Source of the DNA: JAENWD01 sp963796915
GTDB taxonomy: Bacteria; Acidobacteriota; Vicinamibacteria; Vicinamibacterales; JAENWD01
NCBI GenBank assembly: GCA_963796915.1
Contig: CAWCNI010000001.1
Location: forward strand, 74,841-138,840
Direction: 5' to 3'
DNA: 64,000 nucleotides
Every line of letters starts with the position of its first letter. Position 1 is the first letter of the stretch. A program made the position numbers and the translations under genes. Under the pieces are notes generated by a model. The model was not told where the DNA came from. It ran no database searches and saw nothing but the letters and a program-made list of their open reading frames with translations. Of this stretch, positions 10,246 to 20,122 are shown piece after piece.

Positions 10246-12486
10246 GTGTCCACGCTGAAGAATTTCGGACGGTACGAGATCATCGACCTCCTCGGTCAGG
10301 GAGGCATGGGGACGGTCTACAAGGCCTTCGACCCGCTCCTCGCGCGCGTCGTCGCCATCAAGGTCATCTCGACACAGCTGCACTCTCAGCCCGAGCTCCG
10401 GGATCGCTTCTTTCGTGAGGCCCGATCCGCGGCGCAGCTGTCTCACCGGCACATCATCACGATTCACGACCTCGGCGAGGAGGGCGGCCAGCCCTTCCTC
10501 ACGATGCAGTTTCTCGAGGGCCGTGACCTCGAGCAGCGGATGCGCGCCCCCGAGGGCATGTCGCTCACGCGCAAACTCGAGATCGCGCTCGCCGTCACGG
10601 AAGGGCTGGCGCACGCCCACGGCGCCGGCGTCATCCATCGCGACATCAAACCAGCCAACGTCTTCATCACCGACGACGGCGGGGTGAAGATTCTCGACTT
10701 CGGCCTCGCCCGCCTCACCAGCTCGGAGATGACCAACAGCAACGTGATGGTCGGGACCGTGAACTACATGGCGCCCGAGCAGCTGCGCGGAGAGAAGACC
10801 GACCAGCGCAGCGACATCTTCTCGCTGGGTGTGGTGCTGTACGAGTTGTTCGCCGGCAAGAAGCCGTTCCAGACGGACTCCTTCGCGTCGACGATGTACA
10901 AGATCCTGCAGGAGGATCCCGAGCCGCTCGACCGGATCGTGCCCGACCTGCCGTCTGCCCTCATCGCCGTGGTGGATCGCGCCATGGCCAAGGCACGCGA
11001 GGATCGATATCAGTTGATGACCGACATGCTTCGCGACCTGGAGGCGGTGTACGAGCCGCTCCGGGGCTCGGACCGTCGCATCATCAGCCAGGTCGAGTCC
11101 GCGCTGCGGCCTCTGAGCGACGGCAAGCCGCGATCGCATCCACCCATGCTCATCTCGAGCCCCGACGCCGAGACCATCGTCGGCACGCCGGTGCCTGATT
11201 TTGTGAGAACCGGCACTCCGCCACCGGCGCTGACGCCGGCGCCGTCGTCAGCAGGTGCGGCCACCGGATCCACGCCACCGCCGGCGCCTCGACCGAGGGT
11301 GTCGCCCTGGGTGTTCTTCGGCCTGGCCGCCGCGGCGCTGGTCGTGGGGGTGGTCGCGGTCAACCAGTACCGCGGCGCGCCGGCGACCGCACCGCAGGCC
11401 GCAGCGACGCCGTCGGCCGCGGCGACGCCACCGGCGTCCAGTGCGACGCCGCGTCCTCCGGACCCGGTGACGCCGCAGCCTCAGCCAGAATCACTGCCGC
11501 CACAGGTGGCGTCGCCGGAGGCACCGCCCGCGCCGGCGGCACCTGCACCGGCGGCCACGGAGGATCGGGAAGCGGCGTCCACGAACACGATCGACGAGCA
11601 GGTTGCTCGTGCCCTGCGCCGCGCGAAGATCGCGATCGACGCAGGTCGCCCCGCTGAAGCAGCCCAGGCCGCGTCAGAGGCGCTGACGCTCGACCGATCG
11701 AACAAGGAAGCGCAGCGGGTGCTGGCCCGTCTCGCCGCCGACGGGCGGGCTCACGTCAAGCGGGCCACTGCCGCGCTGAATCAGGCCAGAGAGGCCGCGG
11801 TGGCGGCCAGCGCCAGAGACCTGGCGCCGCAGGTGTTCGCCGAGGGCGAAAAGCAGGAAGCGGCGGCTCGCGAGGCGGAAGGCCGTTCGCAGTACGAGCA
11901 GGCCGCGGTGCAGCTCGACGCTGCCGCCAGTCTTTACCGGAGCGCCGAAAGCGCGGCGCGGAGCGAAAGCCAGGCGCGCAGCGCACGCGCACGCATCGCG
12001 GAGGAGGCGCAGCGCGTGCCCGTGCCCGCGCCTCGACCGGAACCCGCACCGCCCGAACCGGCGCCGAAGCCCGCGCCGGCGCCGCCGGCAGCACCGGCAG
12101 CACCGGCCGCGCATGCCGAGCCGCTCGTGGTCCCGCCGCGTACGCCAGTCGGCCGCGACGCGGTGGCCGCCGTGCTGTCGCGCTACACCTCGGCGCTCGA
12201 GCATCGTGACATCGCCGCGCTCAAATCGATCTGGCCGTCGCTCGACAGCGCGCAGCAGTCGGCCCTGGAGATGGACTTTGCCAACGCCAGGTCCATCGAC
12301 GTGGACTTCGTCGATCCGAAGATCGACATCACCGGAGCGGCCGCCACCATTCGCGGCGTCCGCCATTACGCCATGCAGACGCGCGACGGGCAGCGGCTGC
12401 GCAGCACGACGGTGACGACGCTGGCGCTGCGCCAGGTCGGCAACGACTGGGTCATCGAGTCAGTGCGACACCAGGCCGCCCGCTAA
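10246..12486 (+). CDS. Membrane-anchored Hanks-type Ser/Thr protein kinase
   Basis: A 746-aa protein starting at GTG 10246. The kinase domain spans about residues 8-275: glycine loop G-Q-G-G-M-G, K39, catalytic H131-R132-D133, D151-F-G and A-P-E-Q near 176. A Pro/Ala-rich linker leads to one transmembrane helix (about 353-373), then a long Ala/Pro-rich coiled-coil-like region and a C-terminal domain (about 630-746) that resembles an NTF2/SnoaL-like fold (R-Y-T-S-A-L-E-H-R-D...W-V-I-E-S-V). The last domain is probably extracytoplasmic and may sense a ligand. The outer-membrane protein gene starts 17 nt downstream. Confidence 0.9.
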   Translation: MSTLKNFGRYEIIDLLGQGGMGTVYKAFDPLLARVVAIKVISTQLHSQPELRDRFFREARSAAQLSHRHIITIHDLGEEGGQPFLTMQFLEGRDLEQRMRAPEGMSLTRKLEIALAVTEGLAHAHGAGVIHRDIKPANVFITDDGGVKILDFGLARLTSSEMTNSNVMVGTVNYMAPEQLRGEKTDQRSDIFSLGVVLYELFAGKKPFQTDSFASTMYKILQEDPEPLDRIVPDLPSALIAVVDRAMAKAREDRYQLMTDMLRDLEAVYEPLRGSDRRIISQVESALRPLSDGKPRSHPPMLISSPDAETIVGTPVPDFVRTGTPPPALTPAPSSAGAATGSTPPPAPRPRVSPWVFFGLAAAALVVGVVAVNQYRGAPATAPQAAATPSAAATPPASSATPRPPDPVTPQPQPESLPPQVASPEAPPAPAAPAPAATEDREAASTNTIDEQVARALRRAKIAIDAGRPAEAAQAASEALTLDRSNKEAQRVLARLAADGRAHVKRATAALNQAREAAVAASARDLAPQVFAEGEKQEAAAREAEGRSQYEQAAVQLDAAASLYRSAESAARSESQARSARARIAEEAQRVPVPAPRPEPAPPEPAPKPAPAPPAAPAAPAAHAEPLVVPPRTPVGRDAVAAVLSRYTSALEHRDIAALKSIWPSLDSAQQSALEMDFANARSIDVDFVDPKIDITGAAATIRGVRHYAMQTRDGQRLRSTTVTTLALRQVGNDWVIESVRHQAAR

Positions 12487-12503
12487 GAACAAGGACGCTG
12501 TAC

Positions 12504-13830
12504 ATGCCTTCTCGAAGTCTGATTGCTGCATTCCTGCTCGTCCTCCTGGCCGCACCTGCGTTCGCGCAATCGCGGCCAAGCCCCACGCTGTCCGAAGTGT
12601 TTCACGACCTGTTCGGCCCGAATGGCCTGGTCGTGGACAGCGACGCCGTCCTGCCCGACGGCTCCACCCACTCCGCGCACTTCAACAGCGCGTTCCAGTC
12701 GAACTTCTCGCAGTTCAACGTGGCGCTGGCCAGTCAGCTGACCAGCCTGCCGCTGCCGTCGCCGGCGTCGGGCTTCACCTACCGGTTCGACTCGAGCACC
12801 GGCACCTTCGTCAGGTCCACGCAAAGCTTCGGCCCGATTCTCACTGACCGCGCCGAGACCATCGGCCGCGGCCGCTTCACCTTCGGCTACAACTACCAGT
12901 TCTTCTCGTTCGACCAGATCGAGGGCATCGATCTCAGTCGCATGCCGTCAGTCTTCACGCACGACGATTTCCAGCTCGGAGGCGGCCGGGCTGACGTCGT
13001 CAGCACGAGCAACGCCATCGACGCGTCGGTGAGCCAGTGGACCGGCGCGCTGACCTACGGCGTCACCGACCGTTTTGATGTGTCGCTGGCAGTGCCCGTC
13101 GTGACGACGCACCTCAGCGTCCTGTCTGCCGCGACCATCGTCCGGGTGGGCACTGGCGAGGAGCACGACGTTCACTTCTTCCGCGATCCGGATGCGCCCG
13201 GCGAACTGGGCTCGGAGCGCACGTTCCAGGCCGGCGGCAGCGCGAGCGGCCTGGGCGACCTCATCGTGCGCGTGAAGGGCGCCGTGCTGCGCGAGTCGAA
13301 TCGCGCCCTGGCGGCAGGCGTCGACCTCAGAATGCCGACGGGCGACGAACGGAATCTGCTCGGGTCCGGCGCGCCGGGCGTGAAGCCGTTTTTTGCCTAC
13401 TCGGCGGCGTACCAGCGGATCTCCCCACACGCCAACTTCGCGTATCAGTGGAACGGCTCGAGCGTCCTGGCGGGCGACACCGAGACCGGCGAGAAAGCTG
13501 ATGTCCCTGACCTGGTGCAGTACGCGCTCGGCGCTGACGTCGCGCTGAACGACAAGTTCAGCATGACCGTCGACTTCCTGGGCGGCCGATCGATCAACTC
13601 GCCACGCGTGCGGGCCATCGACTTCGATGCGTCCGGGCCGGCCGGCTCGGCAGTGCTTCCCGACATCACGTTCGACCGCGAGTCTGTACTGGACGCAGAG
13701 TGCCGCTGTCGGTTTCAAGACCAACGTCGTCGGACGGCTGCTCGTCGATTTCAACCTCCGCTTCACGATCGGCACCAATGGCCTGAGCGACCGTGTCACG
13801 CCGCTGCTCGGCATCGAATACGGCTTCTAG
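12504..13830 (+). CDS. Predicted outer-membrane beta-barrel protein (one-base frameshift)
   Basis: About 442 aa with a signal peptide (MPSRSLIAAFLLVLLAAPAF then A-Q). The body has alternating hydrophobic/polar strands, conserved barrel-like pieces (F-G-Y-N-Y-Q-F-F-S-F; L-T-Y-G-V-T-D-R-F-D-V-S-L-A-V-P) and a terminal G-I-E-Y-G-F ending in Phe, the usual barrel signature. It resembles uncharacterised transporter/meta-pathway barrel proteins. One extra base beside GTAC at 13686-13689 shifts the frame; the other frame continues YWTQSAAVGFKTNVVGRLLV to the stop at 13830. The gene is probably co-transcribed with the upstream kinase. Confidence 0.75.
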
Positions 13831-13949
13831 CAACGAGCAGGGAGCTGCAGCTACGAGCTGACGGCGAACGACGAACGTACTAACTCCTCTCGCTGTGCGG
13901 GAACTTTTGCGGCCTCCCGGTGTCGAAACAGACAACCAGGAGGCGGCCC

Positions 13950-14393
13950 ATGGCAGCGTTCCGGCGGAGTCGTCAGACGACAGCGCGTGTGCCCGCCGGC
14001 CGTCCAACGGCGGAGATGAACGTCACGCCGCTGGTGGACGTGCTGCTCGTGCTGCTGGTGATCTTCATGGCGGCACTGCCACTGACGCAGAAGGGCCTGG
14101 ATGTCAGCCTCCCTCCACCGGCCGCGACGCAGGCCGGAGCGCCGCCTCCCGATGTGATCGTCGTCGAGATCGACGCCGAGGCCCACGTGAGCATCAATCA
14201 CCAGGATGTCCTGCCCGGTGATCTGGAGCGGCGGCTGCAGGACATCTATTCCGCCAGGCGCGACAAGACCTTATATGTCCTCGGCGCGCCGACACTTCCC
14301 TACCGCGCGATCGTGCGCATCGTCGATGCCGCTCGAGGGGCCGGCGTGAACCGCGTCGGCATCATCACCGAGGCGATGCGGCGATCCGGCTGA
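13950..14393 (+). CDS. exbD: ExbD/TolR-type biopolymer transport protein
   Basis: A 147-aa protein with a short cytoplasmic N-terminus, one transmembrane helix (about residues 28-48) carrying the family's conserved Asp in N-V-T-P-L-V-D-V-L-L-V-L-L-V, and a periplasmic domain. ATG 13950 is preceded by CCAGGAGG at 6 nt. ExbD/TolR couples the proton motive force to TonB or TolA; the usual ExbB and TonB partners are not seen in this window, so this copy appears orphaned. It may serve the TonB-dependent receptor at 48760, but that is only inference. Confidence 0.9.
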   Translation: MAAFRRSRQTTARVPAGRPTAEMNVTPLVDVLLVLLVIFMAALPLTQKGLDVSLPPPAATQAGAPPPDVIVVEIDAEAHVSINHQDVLPGDLERRLQDIYSARRDKTLYVLGAPTLPYRAIVRIVDAARGAGVNRVGIITEAMRRSG

Positions 14394-14593
14394 GTTGCAT
14401 CAGCGTCACATTGGTCAAGCCACCAGATACATAGGAAGTAAGTAAGATTGACACTCTTGTCAGTAACCGCTCAGCTCGCCTAAAGTAACCCCACTCCCCG
14501 GCTGTCATCCACGACTGCCGCTCGTTCTGCAGTCCGTCAGCGACCTCGTTCCGCACTCTTGTTATTCGCGTCGGTCGCATTCATGGAGCCGTG

Positions 14594-15226
14594 ATGAGGA
14601 CTTCCCGTTTTTCTCCCCTGGTAATCTGCGCAGTTCTGTTTTCAGTCGCCCTGACAACGACTGCGCACGCGACGCCGATCTACAACAACCTCGCCTCAAC
14701 CTCCAACGGAGATGACGACGTCGCCGGATTCGGCCCGCTGGCGGACTCTTTCTCGACAGGCGCTTCTTCGTTGCGCCTCGAGAGCATCACCGTCCTGCTC
14801 AGTGGCGATCCCGCGACACCGGGCGACGTCACGGTGAGTCTGCTCGCTGACTCCGGCAGCGCGCCGGGAGCTGCGCTGGCGACCATCGGCACGTTGAGCG
14901 ATAGCCTGCTCGACCCGTTGGTGACGGAATTCCAGTTCCTGCTCGGATCGCCGTTCGTCCTCGCGCCCAACACGAGGTACTGGGTGGAGTTGAGCGGCCC
15001 GGCGTCGAGCGCGCACTGGGCGTGGTCATTGGATCAGACAGCCCTTGGCGTGGCGGGTGAGTTTTTCTCGAACACGGTAGGAGTGTCGCCGAACACTGAA
15101 GGTCCCTACCAGATGAGCGTCGACGGCTCGCTTGCCGACTCGGCCGTCCCGGAACCGGGAGCGCTCGTGCTGCTGGGCACGGGGCTGGTCGGGTTCACCT
15201 GGGCGGTCCGTCGCCGACGAGGGTAG
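14594..15226 (+). CDS. PEP-CTERM protein with choice-of-anchor R-like domain
   Basis: A 210-aa secreted protein. A signal peptide (residues 1-25, ending A-H-A-T) precedes a beta-rich domain with Y-N-N-L-A near the start and T-R-Y-W-V-E-L-S in the middle, as in choice-of-anchor R proteins. The C-terminus is a full PEP-CTERM sorting tail: V-P-E-P-G-A-L-V-L-L-G-T-G-L-V-G-F, then W-A-V-R-R-R-R. Such proteins are processed by exosortase/archaeosortase-type enzymes and surface-exported; no exosortase is in the window. A GTG one codon upstream is an alternative start. Confidence 0.85.
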   Translation: MRTSRFSPLVICAVLFSVALTTTAHATPIYNNLASTSNGDDDVAGFGPLADSFSTGASSLRLESITVLLSGDPATPGDVTVSLLADSGSAPGAALATIGTLSDSLLDPLVTEFQFLLGSPFVLAPNTRYWVELSGPASSAHWAWSLDQTALGVAGEFFSNTVGVSPNTEGPYQMSVDGSLADSAVPEPGALVLLGTGLVGFTWAVRRRRG

Positions 15227-15229
15227 TAC

Positions 15230-15283
15230 GGACGGCAGTGCGGCAGTGCAGTGGTGCTGCACTGCTGCACCGCTGCACCGCTG
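15230..15283. repeat. Low-complexity GCAGTGC/CTGCACC spacer
   Basis: The gap between two convergent genes is made of short imperfect units (GGCAGTGC, then CTGCACCG twice), with dyad character around GTGCTGCAC. It could act as a bidirectional terminator but has no T-run. A similar GTGCNG-rich stretch recurs at about 52300-52410. Confidence 0.5.
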
Positions 15284-17350
15284 CTAGGGCAACGCGAACG
15301 CCACGTAACTGCCGCCCGACGGCGCGCCCCACTTTCCCCCGCCCGCGGCGATCGCCACGAACTCCTTGCCGTTGACCTCATAGACCGCCGGTGTCGCGTT
15401 GCCGGCGGCCGGCAGCGTCGTCTCCCAGAGCAGCGCGCCGGACTTCGCGTCGAAGACATGGAACTTCCGGTCGTAGACAGTGGCGCCGATGAAGACCAGG
15501 CCACTGGCCGTGACGACCGGCCCGCCGTAGTTCTCGCTGCCGGTGTTGGCAAGGCCCGAGCCGGGGCGTTCGCCGAGCGGGACCTGCCACGCGATCGATG
15601 CGTGGTTCATGTCGATGGCTGTCAGCGTGCCCCACGGCGGGGTAATCGCCGGGAAGCCGTCGGGGTCGGTGAACCTGACATCGCCGTCGAGCGAATACTT
15701 GAGGTCATACGGTGTGGGCTTGCCCGCATCCACGCGAGCCGACCGGCCCGTGACCACGTACTCGACGATCGCCCGGCGGATGGCGCCGTGCATGTCGGCA
15801 AACGCCGGCATGCGGCCGCCGCCCTGCCGAATCTTGTCGCTGATCTGATCGATGCTCCGCCGATCCGCGATACCGGCCAGCGACGGGAACTCAGGCGGAT
15901 TCCCCCGCAGGTCCGCACGGTGACATGACGCGCAATACGTCTGATAGAGCGCCTTGCCGCTGGTGCGTTTGCCGTCCGGCAGCGATCGCTCGGCCAGCTT
16001 CACGCGCCAGGCCATCTCGTTCGCGTTGACGAACAGCAGGCCCGATCCCGGATCGAACGCCACACCGCCCCACTCGCCGCCGCCGTCCATGCCGGGAAAC
16101 AGGACCGTGCCCTGCGCGCTTGGCGGATCGAACTCGCCACGCTTACGCAGCGCGAGCCACGCCTCGCGCACCGCTCTGGTGGCCTCAGGCGTGCGCGTCG
16201 TGATCAGGTCTTCGGTGAACTGCTGGCGCGCAAATGGCGGTGGCAGCGTCGGCAGACGCTGGGTCGCCGCCGTACGTTCGCCCGGCACGTCCGACGAAGG
16301 CGGCGTCACCTCCTTCATCGGAAAGATCGGCTCGCCAGTCTCGCGATCGAGCACGTAGGTGTTGCCGTTCTTGGCCACCTGCGCGACGACGTCGCGCTGC
16401 CGGCCGTCCTTCGTGATCGTGATGAGCGCGGGCGGCGCCGGGAAATCTCGATCCCAGACGTCGTGCTTGACGGCCTGGAAGTGCCACACGCGCGCGCCGG
16501 TATCGGCGCGCAGGCACAACACCGTGTTCGCGAACAGGTTGTCGCCCAGGCGGTTGGCGCCGTAGAAATCGTACGAGGCCGATCCTGTCGCGGCGTAGAC
16601 AAGGCCGCGCTTCTCGTCGAGCGAAATCCCCGACCACGCGTTGGCGCCGCCGGAGTAGGTCCACGCGTCCTTCGGCCACGTGTCGTAGCCGAACTCGCCG
16701 GGGTGCGGGATCGTGTGAAACGCCCACTTCTGCGCCCCGGTGTTGACGTCGAACGCGCGGATGTCGCCGGGCGCCGACGGCAAGCCCTCGGGCACGATGG
16801 ACCCGAGAATCAGGAGGTCGGCAAAGAAGACACCCGGCGTGTTGACGCCGACGCTGAGCGATCGCGGGTCTCGCTTCTCGAAGCCCTGGCGCAGATCGAT
16901 GCGTCCGTTGCGCCCGAACCCCGCCACCGGCGCGCCGGTCCCGGCATCGAGCGCGTACAACCAGTGCCGCGCCGCGAAGTAGATGCGCCGCTGGTCGCCA
17001 CGCTCCCAGTACATCAGGCCGCGAATGCGGGTGTGATTCGGCGTCTTGTCGCCGTCGTACGGATCGAAGCTCCATTTCAGCGTGCCGGTCGCGGCGTCGA
17101 GCGCAAACACGCGAAGGCGCGGCGAGGTGGCGTAGAGCAGGCCGCGCGCGACGACCGGCTGGCACTCCATTTCGGATCCGTCGAACGCCTCCCCGGTGTC
17201 GTAGGTCCAGGCGACTTTCAGGGACGCGACGTTGTCGCGGGTGATCTGGGTGAGATGGGAGTAGCGCGTCTGATCGGGGCCGCCTCCGTACGGGAAGTCG
17301 GCGGGGAGCATCGCGGTGATGAGCAACAGGACCGGCAGCCAGAGGCGCAT
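15284..17350 (-). CDS. PQQ-dependent quinoprotein dehydrogenase with inserted cytochrome c site
   Basis: A 688-aa periplasmic quinoprotein. A short signal peptide (residues 1-17) is followed by propeller blades (for example G-G-P-D-Q-T-R-Y-S-H-L-T-Q-I; Y-A-T-S-P-R-L-R-V-F-A-L-D). A single haem-c motif C-A-S-C-H at residues 473-477 is inserted before the last blades, an arrangement known in membrane glucose/alcohol dehydrogenase relatives with internal electron transfer. The final blade reads S-G-L-V-F-I-G-A-T. The substrate cannot be told from sequence; a sugar or polyol is typical. It is transcribed away from the second PEP-CTERM gene with no close partner. Confidence 0.9.
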   Translation of the reverse strand: MRLWLPVLLLITAMLPADFPYGGGPDQTRYSHLTQITRDNVASLKVAWTYDTGEAFDGSEMECQPVVARGLLYATSPRLRVFALDAATGTLKWSFDPYDGDKTPNHTRIRGLMYWERGDQRRIYFAARHWLYALDAGTGAPVAGFGRNGRIDLRQGFEKRDPRSLSVGVNTPGVFFADLLILGSIVPEGLPSAPGDIRAFDVNTGAQKWAFHTIPHPGEFGYDTWPKDAWTYSGGANAWSGISLDEKRGLVYAATGSASYDFYGANRLGDNLFANTVLCLRADTGARVWHFQAVKHDVWDRDFPAPPALITITKDGRQRDVVAQVAKNGNTYVLDRETGEPIFPMKEVTPPSSDVPGERTAATQRLPTLPPPFARQQFTEDLITTRTPEATRAVREAWLALRKRGEFDPPSAQGTVLFPGMDGGGEWGGVAFDPGSGLLFVNANEMAWRVKLAERSLPDGKRTSGKALYQTYCASCHRADLRGNPPEFPSLAGIADRRSIDQISDKIRQGGGRMPAFADMHGAIRRAIVEYVVTGRSARVDAGKPTPYDLKYSLDGDVRFTDPDGFPAITPPWGTLTAIDMNHASIAWQVPLGERPGSGLANTGSENYGGPVVTASGLVFIGATVYDRKFHVFDAKSGALLWETTLPAAGNATPAVYEVNGKEFVAIAAGGGKWGAPSGGSYVAFALP

Positions 17351-17457
17351 CCGGCGTTTCTACTCGCTCCGGTGCCAGTGCTGCAAGTCCCGCCATCGCT
17401 CAGCGGCACGCAGCGACCACCGCTGGCGGCCTGCCGTTGTCCTGACGGGTCGGGTGA

Positions 17458-17949
17458 TCAGTGGCGGCGCGCGCGGATCTGCGCGGCCAGCGCCGTGAGC
17501 GCCGCGCCAAGCAGCAGGATCGACGCAGGCTCTGGCACCCGGGCGAGCGTGAGGCCGGACTCATCGTCCGATCCGGAACTGTCCGAGGCCAGGGGAGGAA
17601 GATCGCTCGAGGGTGGCAGCGGAGCGCGGACAATCGCGTCGAGCGCCTCGCGATCGACGACCACGCCCAGACCACGCGCCACGGTCTTGCCATGCAGGTC
17701 CGCGACGAGCTCGCCGATCGGTTGATCGACGTCAGCGAGCTCCGAGGGTTCCTGTAGCAAGTCCGGCGTCAGCGTCGGGTCGTCGACGACGCGCGGATTC
17801 AAGGAGGCGACGGGAGCGCCCGGAAGTGCGTTCACGATGAGCGCACAGCGGGGGCCGAGCGGCGCGGCGGTGCCAGCCCGCGGCGCAGCCGCCATGAGCA
17901 CCGTCACCATCCAGATTCGCCAGCTGCGGCGCAACACCGATCCCCTCAT
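17458..17949 (-). CDS. PEP-CTERM sorting-domain protein
   Basis: A 163-aa protein starting at the ATG at 17949, which gives a good signal peptide (R-R-S-W-R-I-W-M-V-T-V-L-M-A-A-A, then A-A-P); an upstream ATG at 17979 adds ten residues. The middle is acidic and Ser/Asp-rich without a recognised domain. The C-terminus is V-P-E-P-A-S-I-L-L-L-G-A-A-L-T-A-L followed by basic R-A-R-R-H, a classic PEP-CTERM tail. It is the second such protein in the window, 2.2 kb from the first with the PQQ dehydrogenase between them. Confidence 0.8.
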   Translation of the reverse strand: MRGSVLRRSWRIWMVTVLMAAAPRAGTAAPLGPRCALIVNALPGAPVASLNPRVVDDPTLTPDLLQEPSELADVDQPIGELVADLHGKTVARGLGVVVDREALDAIVRAPLPPSSDLPPLASDSSGSDDESGLTLARVPEPASILLLGAALTALAAQIRARRH

Positions 17950-18344
17950 CTGTCCAACCGCGCCGATCGTCAGCAACAAGCGGGCCGTTGCAGCGTGTTT
18001 TCACGGTCGCGCGACAAAGACTCCCGTTTGGCCAGCTGCCGTTCTCTCGTCGTCGTGGTCGAGGTGGCGACGGAAACCGTCGCCGGCGAGTGTCTTACGG
18101 GAACACGCGGGCGCCCGCGCGCCGCGAGCACATCAAGCCAGCAGCAGCGCGCGAGGACTGCGGGCGCAACGGGCGCGACCGCGCGCCGGTCCCACGAAGG
18201 TCTCCGTCGGCGCGACAAATGTCCGCCGCAGGATCTGGAGGTAATGCCAATTTCATTAGAAAATATCGCGAATCTCGACAGGAGCTCCCACATCGCCCCG
18301 CCGCAAGATCCAAGTGCGAGCGCGAACTGGTCGGTCCACCTACA
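17950..18344. other. Intergenic region upstream of LuxR-type regulator
   Basis: About 395 nt with no convincing gene, although frames stay open because of high GC. It must hold the divergent promoters of the PEP-CTERM gene and the regulator. The only AT-rich patch is at about 18247-18275 (AATTTCATTAGAAAATATCG), 70-100 nt before the regulator start, a reasonable place for its promoter. Confidence 0.4.
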
Positions 18345-20003
18345 ATGAGAGATTCCATGACCACGGTGGAGGCTCTTCGCCACGCTCGTGAGGCGTTCGA
18401 GCGACGCGCCTGGAGTGAGGCGTACTCCGCACTTCGTGCCGCGGATAGCGAACGGACGCTCGAGGCGGCAGATGTCGAGCGTCTGGCCGCGGCCGCACAC
18501 CTCGCCGGGCACGTCGAGGAAGCGCAGGACGTCCTCGCCCGCGCCCACCAGGCCTGGCTCGAAGCCGGGGAGCCGGGACGCGCCGTGCGCTGCGCCTGCT
18601 GGCTGGCGATCGAATTGTTCTGGACCGGCAAGGCCGCGCACTCGAGCGGCTGGCTGGCCAGGGCCCGCCGCGCGCTGGAACAGGCGCCGCCGGACTGCGT
18701 GGAGTGCGGCTACGTGATCCTGCCCACCGCCATGCGCCTCATAACTGAGGGCGACATCCAGGGCGCATCCGCCGCATTCATCGAGGCCGACGCGATTGGC
18801 ACGCGCTACGCCGACGCTGACATCACGGCGCTGGCGAGGATGGGCCGGGGTCGGACGATGATCCGGCTGGGGCAGCCGGCCGCCGGCGTCGGACTGCTCG
18901 ACGAGGTGATGCTGGCGGTGACCACCGGCAAGGTCTCGCCCATCATCGTCGGCCCGGTCTACTGCAGCGTCATCGACGCGTGCCAGGAGATCTTCGACCT
19001 CGCCAGGGCGCAGGAATGGACGACCGCGCTCGAGACGTGGTGTGAGTCCGGCCCTGATGTGATCCCGTATCGCGGTGCCTGCCTCGTGCATCGCGCCGAG
19101 CTTCTGCAGCTGCACGGCGACTGGCCCGATGCGCTCGATCAGGCCCACCGGGCCTGCGAGTGGCTCGGCCGCCCACCGGCGCAGCGCGCCCTCGGCAGCG
19201 CGTTCTATCAGGTCGGCGAGCTGCATCGCCTGCGCGGCGAGACGACGCAAGCCGCACAGGCGTACAAGAGCGCCAGCGAGCACGGACGAACCCCGCAGCC
19301 GGGGTTGGCGCTACTGCGTCTCGCCCAGGGCGACGCGGCCGCTGCGCTGGCATCCGTGACCGCCGCGCTCGACGCAACCCGCGACCGCCGTCTTCGCGCC
19401 GCCCTGCTCGCCGCCACCGCGGAGATCGCGCTGGCGTGCGGGGAGACGTCGCGGGCCGCAGCCGCCGTGGCCGAGGTCTCCGCTATCGCCGGGCAACTCG
19501 ACGCGCCGTTTCTGCGTGCGCTGGCGGCCCACTGGGAAGGCGCATGCCTGCTCGCTGATGGTCATGCGCGTCAGGCCCTGGGGCCACTGCGCGCTGCGTC
19601 GGCCGCGTGGCACGACCTGCCGGCCCCATACGAGTGCGCCCGGGTCGGCCTGCTGATCGCGGAGGCGGCCCGTCAGCTGGGAGACCGGGACCAGGCGGCG
19701 CTTGAAATCGATGCGGCGCGCGCCACGCTGACAGCGCTTGGCGCCGTCGGCGAGCTGGCTCGGATGGATGGTCCTCCCGCTCGACAGTCCCAATCGGAAA
19801 GCCCGCTGACCTCCCGCGAAGTGGAGGTCCTGCGCCTGGTCGCCACCGGCATGACCAACCGGGCGATCGCCGATCGGCTCGATATCAGCGAAAAGACTGT
19901 CGCACGCCATCTGAGCAACATTTTCACGAAACTCGATCTCCCCAGTCGCGCCGCAGCGACCGCGTACGCGTACCAGCACGCCCTCGTTCCTCGTCCTGCG
20001 TAG
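18345..20003 (+). CDS. LuxR-family transcriptional regulator with TPR-like sensor region
   Basis: A 552-aa protein. Residues 1-475 are helical, Ala/Leu-rich repeats reminiscent of the TPR/MalT-like arm of large LuxR regulators but with no NTP-binding P-loop. Residues about 488-545 form the GerE/LuxR winged helix-turn-helix: L-T-S-R-E-V-E-V-L-R-L-V-A-T-G, then N-R-A-I-A-D-R-L-D-I-S-E-K-T-V-A-R-H. I chose the ATG at 18345 (M-R-D-S-M); ATG 18357 is an alternative. A target is not evident; it stands alone between two intergenic regions. Confidence 0.88.
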   Translation: MRDSMTTVEALRHAREAFERRAWSEAYSALRAADSERTLEAADVERLAAAAHLAGHVEEAQDVLARAHQAWLEAGEPGRAVRCACWLAIELFWTGKAAHSSGWLARARRALEQAPPDCVECGYVILPTAMRLITEGDIQGASAAFIEADAIGTRYADADITALARMGRGRTMIRLGQPAAGVGLLDEVMLAVTTGKVSPIIVGPVYCSVIDACQEIFDLARAQEWTTALETWCESGPDVIPYRGACLVHRAELLQLHGDWPDALDQAHRACEWLGRPPAQRALGSAFYQVGELHRLRGETTQAAQAYKSASEHGRTPQPGLALLRLAQGDAAAALASVTAALDATRDRRLRAALLAATAEIALACGETSRAAAAVAEVSAIAGQLDAPFLRALAAHWEGACLLADGHARQALGPLRAASAAWHDLPAPYECARVGLLIAEAARQLGDRDQAALEIDAARATLTALGAVGELARMDGPPARQSQSESPLTSREVEVLRLVATGMTNRAIADRLDISEKTVARHLSNIFTKLDLPSRAAATAYAYQHALVPRPA

Positions 20004-20122
20004 AAATACCCACGCCGCGCGTCGCCGCGCGCCTGCACACTTCGCCCGATGCGGCGGCCTGTCGCGTAGTCCTAGGATTGGTTTGTGAGGCGCCACAGGT
20101 CATCGGCGCCTGCGAGGTCATC

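Noticed and set aside
14448..14476. Promoter with TTGACA upstream of the PEP-CTERM gene
   Set aside because: The -35 hexamer is perfect, but no acceptable -10 lies at 16-18 nt.
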